From positions 1-51,910 of the forward strand of contig NZ_FOBC01000025.1 in the NCBI RefSeq assembly GCF_900109725.1: DNA of 51,910 nt, in the 5' to 3' direction. Below the pieces are notes generated by a model. The model was not told where the DNA came from, made no database searches, and was given only the letters and a program-made list of their open reading frames with translations. Origin of the DNA: Halomonas daqiaonensis. GTDB taxonomy: Bacteria; Pseudomonadota; Gammaproteobacteria; Pseudomonadales; Halomonadaceae. The number at the start of each line of letters is the position of its first letter. The first letter of the stretch is position 1. A program made the translations under genes and the position numbers. Positions 49,709 through 51,910 of this stretch are shown here, in pieces.

Positions 49709-50869
49709 CTAATCCTCACAGAACCCATTAATTTTCCTGAATATCAAGTCTGCAAGCTTTTCAGGGGGCGTTTTTTCCACATATCCAAGTGTCGGCCTAA
49801 TCCCTGGAATCTCGATCTCATCAAGTTTGACAGGTAGTATGTACTCGTTTTGCTCATCAAATGCTCGCGCTTGAGCACTCTCGCGCTCATGGTTCGTCCA
49901 CAACTTCTTGGCATAGTGCTGAGAGAGAAAGACAACACAATACTGAGCTTGTTTGCGATAAACGTCATCAAGGTGTGCATACAAATCCTTACCCCATAGT
50001 GACGCTGTTTCATACTCGTCATAGAACACGCGCACCCTTTTCTGGCGGAGGATACGGGCTACCTCCGAGACGTAATCACGATTCTCACCAGCGAAGGATA
50101 GCGCGACCTGGTACTTTCTGTAGGGAGTATTTCGCACCCCCTCAACACGCTCATGGTTCTTGAAGCATTTCACCTTATCGAAAGGCACGTAAAAATACGT
50201 ATCCCCCATGTCCGATTTTACTTTAATGCGGTAACGTTCATTCTGCTGACATCCTATTTCAAGCTCACCGACTCGCTCTTCGCTTAGGTGGGCAATTAAT
50301 ATATATTCATCACAGACTCCACGGATCCATGCATCATCTGTCGTCACGTATGAACACAAATTGAGTGCGACTCCACTGCCATCCTTTCTTAACTCCCTAT
50401 CATGATTGAGCTCACCCTCAATACGATTTAATACAGGAGCCAGTTCTTGAAAGAAACCAGACTGGATTGAATCTATAAACTCCGCTAACAGCTTATCATT
50501 GTTATCAAAGAATGTGTTTATATCAACTGAGACGTTGCGGAAGGTTCCTGGACCAACGAAACACCCGCAAGGGAAGGATCGAAAATCATCGTCTTCAGTC
50601 CAAAACACAAGTTCGTATTCCCAAAATTGCCCCTTAGCCTCGGGCATTTTCCGCATGAACGAGAAATGTGAATAGAGAGCATTTTCGGTAACACTGGAGA
50701 GGATGTCTTCAACCTCCTCCCGTAGTTCGCGCAAAATAGCGACATCGATCACACCAACCTCCACAAGGTATTGCGACCTAATACCTATGAGAATATCTGC
50801 CGCCTTTGTCTGACTGGCCGCTTTGTGTCGCCAGCGGAAGACACATAATATATCGGCGCATACTAACAT
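49709..50869 (-). CDS. TIR-domain protein with unknown N-terminal domain
   Basis: This is a 386-residue protein. Residues about 253-380 form a TIR domain (YQVALSFAGENRDYVSEVA, VFYDEYETASLWGKDLY, QYCVVFLSQHYAKKLWTNHE, ILPVKLDEIEIPG). The Glu four residues after Trp in LWTNHE (about E328) matches the catalytic Glu of TIR NADases such as SARM1. Residues about 25-245 are not recognised and are acidic; they may sense a signal. Bacterial TIR proteins often act in anti-phage defence by consuming NAD. The start is uncertain because no strong ribosome site was found. Codon use is AT-rich. Motif copies 6 and 7 flank it. Confidence 0.85.
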   Translation of the reverse strand: MLVCADILCVFRWRHKAASQTKAADILIGIRSQYLVEVGVIDVAILRELREEVEDILSSVTENALYSHFSFMRKMPEAKGQFWEYELVFWTEDDDFRSFPCGCFVGPGTFRNVSVDINTFFDNNDKLLAEFIDSIQSGFFQELAPVLNRIEGELNHDRELRKDGSGVALNLCSYVTTDDAWIRGVCDEYILIAHLSEERVGELEIGCQQNERYRIKVKSDMGDTYFYVPFDKVKCFKNHERVEGVRNTPYRKYQVALSFAGENRDYVSEVARILRQKRVRVFYDEYETASLWGKDLYAHLDDVYRKQAQYCVVFLSQHYAKKLWTNHERESAQARAFDEQNEYILPVKLDEIEIPGIRPTLGYVEKTPPEKLADLIFRKINGFCED

Positions 50870-50878
50870 TCTACAAGC

Positions 50879-50894
50879 AGCTAAGAGCGGCTAT
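50879..50894 (+). repeat. Cassette-like motif, decayed copy 7
   Basis: AGCTAAGAGCGGCTAT matches 13 of 16 bases of copy 5. It lies 10 bases upstream of the TIR start, in the same orientation as the other copies. It is weaker, so it is given lower confidence. Confidence 0.45.
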
Positions 50895-51038
50895 ATAATG
50901 ATCCTCAGGTAACGAAAGTGTCCAACTGAGAAATTGTACATCGCCGGCTAAAACTATTCCTGATTACTCATGTTTATCAGCCACCATACCGTCAGCCTGA
51001 CCTATACTGAGGTTATGTCCAGTAGAGGAGGTGGCGTC

Positions 51039-51910
51039 ATGGCACGCAATCCTATCCAGTTCCAGGCCGGCCTGTCGTTGCCGGCGTTTCTCGAGCAGTA
51101 CGGCACGGAAGCGCAATGCCAGGCAGCCCTCTTCCGGCATCGTTGGCCCAGGGGGTTCGTCTGCCCCGACTGTGGCAACACCACGGGCTGCCGGCTGTCG
51201 CGGGGGCTCTACCAGTGCCATCGCTGCCATCATCAGACCTCGCTGACCGCCGGCACCATCTTCCATGCCACGCACCTGCCGTTGACGACCTGGTTTCTGG
51301 CCATCTATCTGCTGACCCAGCGCAAGAGCGGCATCTCAGCGCTGCAGCTGTCCCGGGAGCTCGGCGTCAGCTACAACACCGCCTGGAAGCTCAAGCACAA
51401 GCTGCTGCAGGTCATGCACGAGCGCAACCAGGGAGAGAAGCTCTCCGGACGCATCGAGCTGGATGATGCCTACCTGGGCGGGGAACGGCCGGGAAAGCGC
51501 GGGCGCGGCGCTGAGCACAAGTTCCCGTTCCTGGCGGCCGTACAAACCGATGCGGAAGGCCACCCACTGCGTGTTCAGCTTCGCCGGGTGAGCGGCTTCA
51601 CCCTCACCGAGATCCGACGCTACGCCCAACAGGCCATTGTCCCCGGGAGCCAGGTCATCAGCGATGGCCTCGGGTGTTTCCGAGCCTTCGACACCCCCCT
51701 CTACGTCCATGACTGCCACATCACCGGGGGTGGGCGTGCCAGTGTGGAGAACCCCGAGTTCAACTGGGTCAACACCCTGCTGGGCAACGTCAAGAACGCC
51801 ATCACCGGCACTTACCATGCCATCCGCGGGCAGCATGCCCCACGCTACCTGGCCGAGTTCGAGTATCGGTTCAATCGGCGCTATGACCTCAAGGCCATGA
51901 TCCCGCGCTT
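51039..51910 (+). CDS. IS1595-family transposase, cut by the window edge
   Basis: About 290 residues are visible and the frame is open to the edge. An N-terminal zinc ribbon (FVCPDCGNTTGC, YQCHRCHHQTS) precedes the DDE-type domain (GRIELDDAYLGGERPGKRG, VISDGLGCFRAF and NPEFNWVNTLLGNVKNAI), the ISXO2/IS1595 pattern. GAGGAGG lies eight bases before the ATG. The inverted repeat could not be fixed. Confidence 0.88.
   Translation, partial: MARNPIQFQAGLSLPAFLEQYGTEAQCQAALFRHRWPRGFVCPDCGNTTGCRLSRGLYQCHRCHHQTSLTAGTIFHATHLPLTTWFLAIYLLTQRKSGISALQLSRELGVSYNTAWKLKHKLLQVMHERNQGEKLSGRIELDDAYLGGERPGKRGRGAEHKFPFLAAVQTDAEGHPLRVQLRRVSGFTLTEIRRYAQQAIVPGSQVISDGLGCFRAFDTPLYVHDCHITGGGRASVENPEFNWVNTLLGNVKNAITGTYHAIRGQHAPRYLAEFEYRFNRRYDLKAMIPR

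Overview
The window is high-GC DNA whose gene content and codon use fit a halophilic gammaproteobacterium close to Halomonas (Halomonadaceae). This is judged from the style of the proteins (the NADP-malic enzyme and PDH set, L,D-transpeptidase, ChaN-PDZ, YbgA-type and DASS proteins), not from a database search. No rRNA, tRNA or CRISPR array was seen.

Layout. 1-600: the end of an IS1182-type element that has cut a PAP2-phosphatase gene. 0.85-23.2 kb: ordinary chromosomal genes in short units: a GGDEF protein, a DUF2795/C2H2 zinc-finger pair, a CDF transporter, a NUDIX-metallo-beta-lactamase fusion, RidA, an MscS channel, an L,D-transpeptidase, an acyltransferase with a lipoprotein, ChaN-PDZ, glutaredoxin, a CLC protein with an orphan PotD-like binding protein, two GFA proteins, a methyltransferase, an SDR, a DUF523-DUF1722 protein, a racemase-superfamily protein, DUF503 and a gamma-glutamylcyclotransferase-like protein. 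23.2-33.4 kb: a minus-strand metabolic block, maeB-aceE-aceF-lpd-DASS transporter, which reads as uptake of C4-dicarboxylates, malate to pyruvate, and pyruvate to acetyl-CoA. 33.8-34.9 kb: a second MscS-type channel.

35.5-39.1 kb is an AT-rich accessory island: two small unknown genes, a NYN-OST-HTH nuclease-like gene, and a 49-aa gene whose upstream region is cut by a complete ISL3 element with 8-bp target duplications. 39.2-47.5 kb is a catabolic block: a LysR regulator diverging from a PrpF-type isomerase, a TctC binding protein, a fused TctA-TctB permease and aconitase AcnA. It is likely for tri- or dicarboxylates such as citrate or trans-aconitate. 47.6-51.9 kb is a second accessory island: a catalytic-core-only tyrosine recombinase, an alpha/beta hydrolase, a TIR-domain protein and a truncated IS1595-type transposase.

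The main unexplained signal is a short motif (core TTCGGCCAnnAGCGGnCATT). It occurs six times clearly and once in decayed form, always on the + strand. It was seen only in the two accessory islands, where it lies between nearly every accessory gene or gene pair, and one copy abuts a 10-bp hairpin 38 nt after the recombinase gene. This looks like a cassette-type array of defence-like and orphan genes served by a compact recombinase. The cassette reading is inference; the motif and its placement are visible in the sequence.
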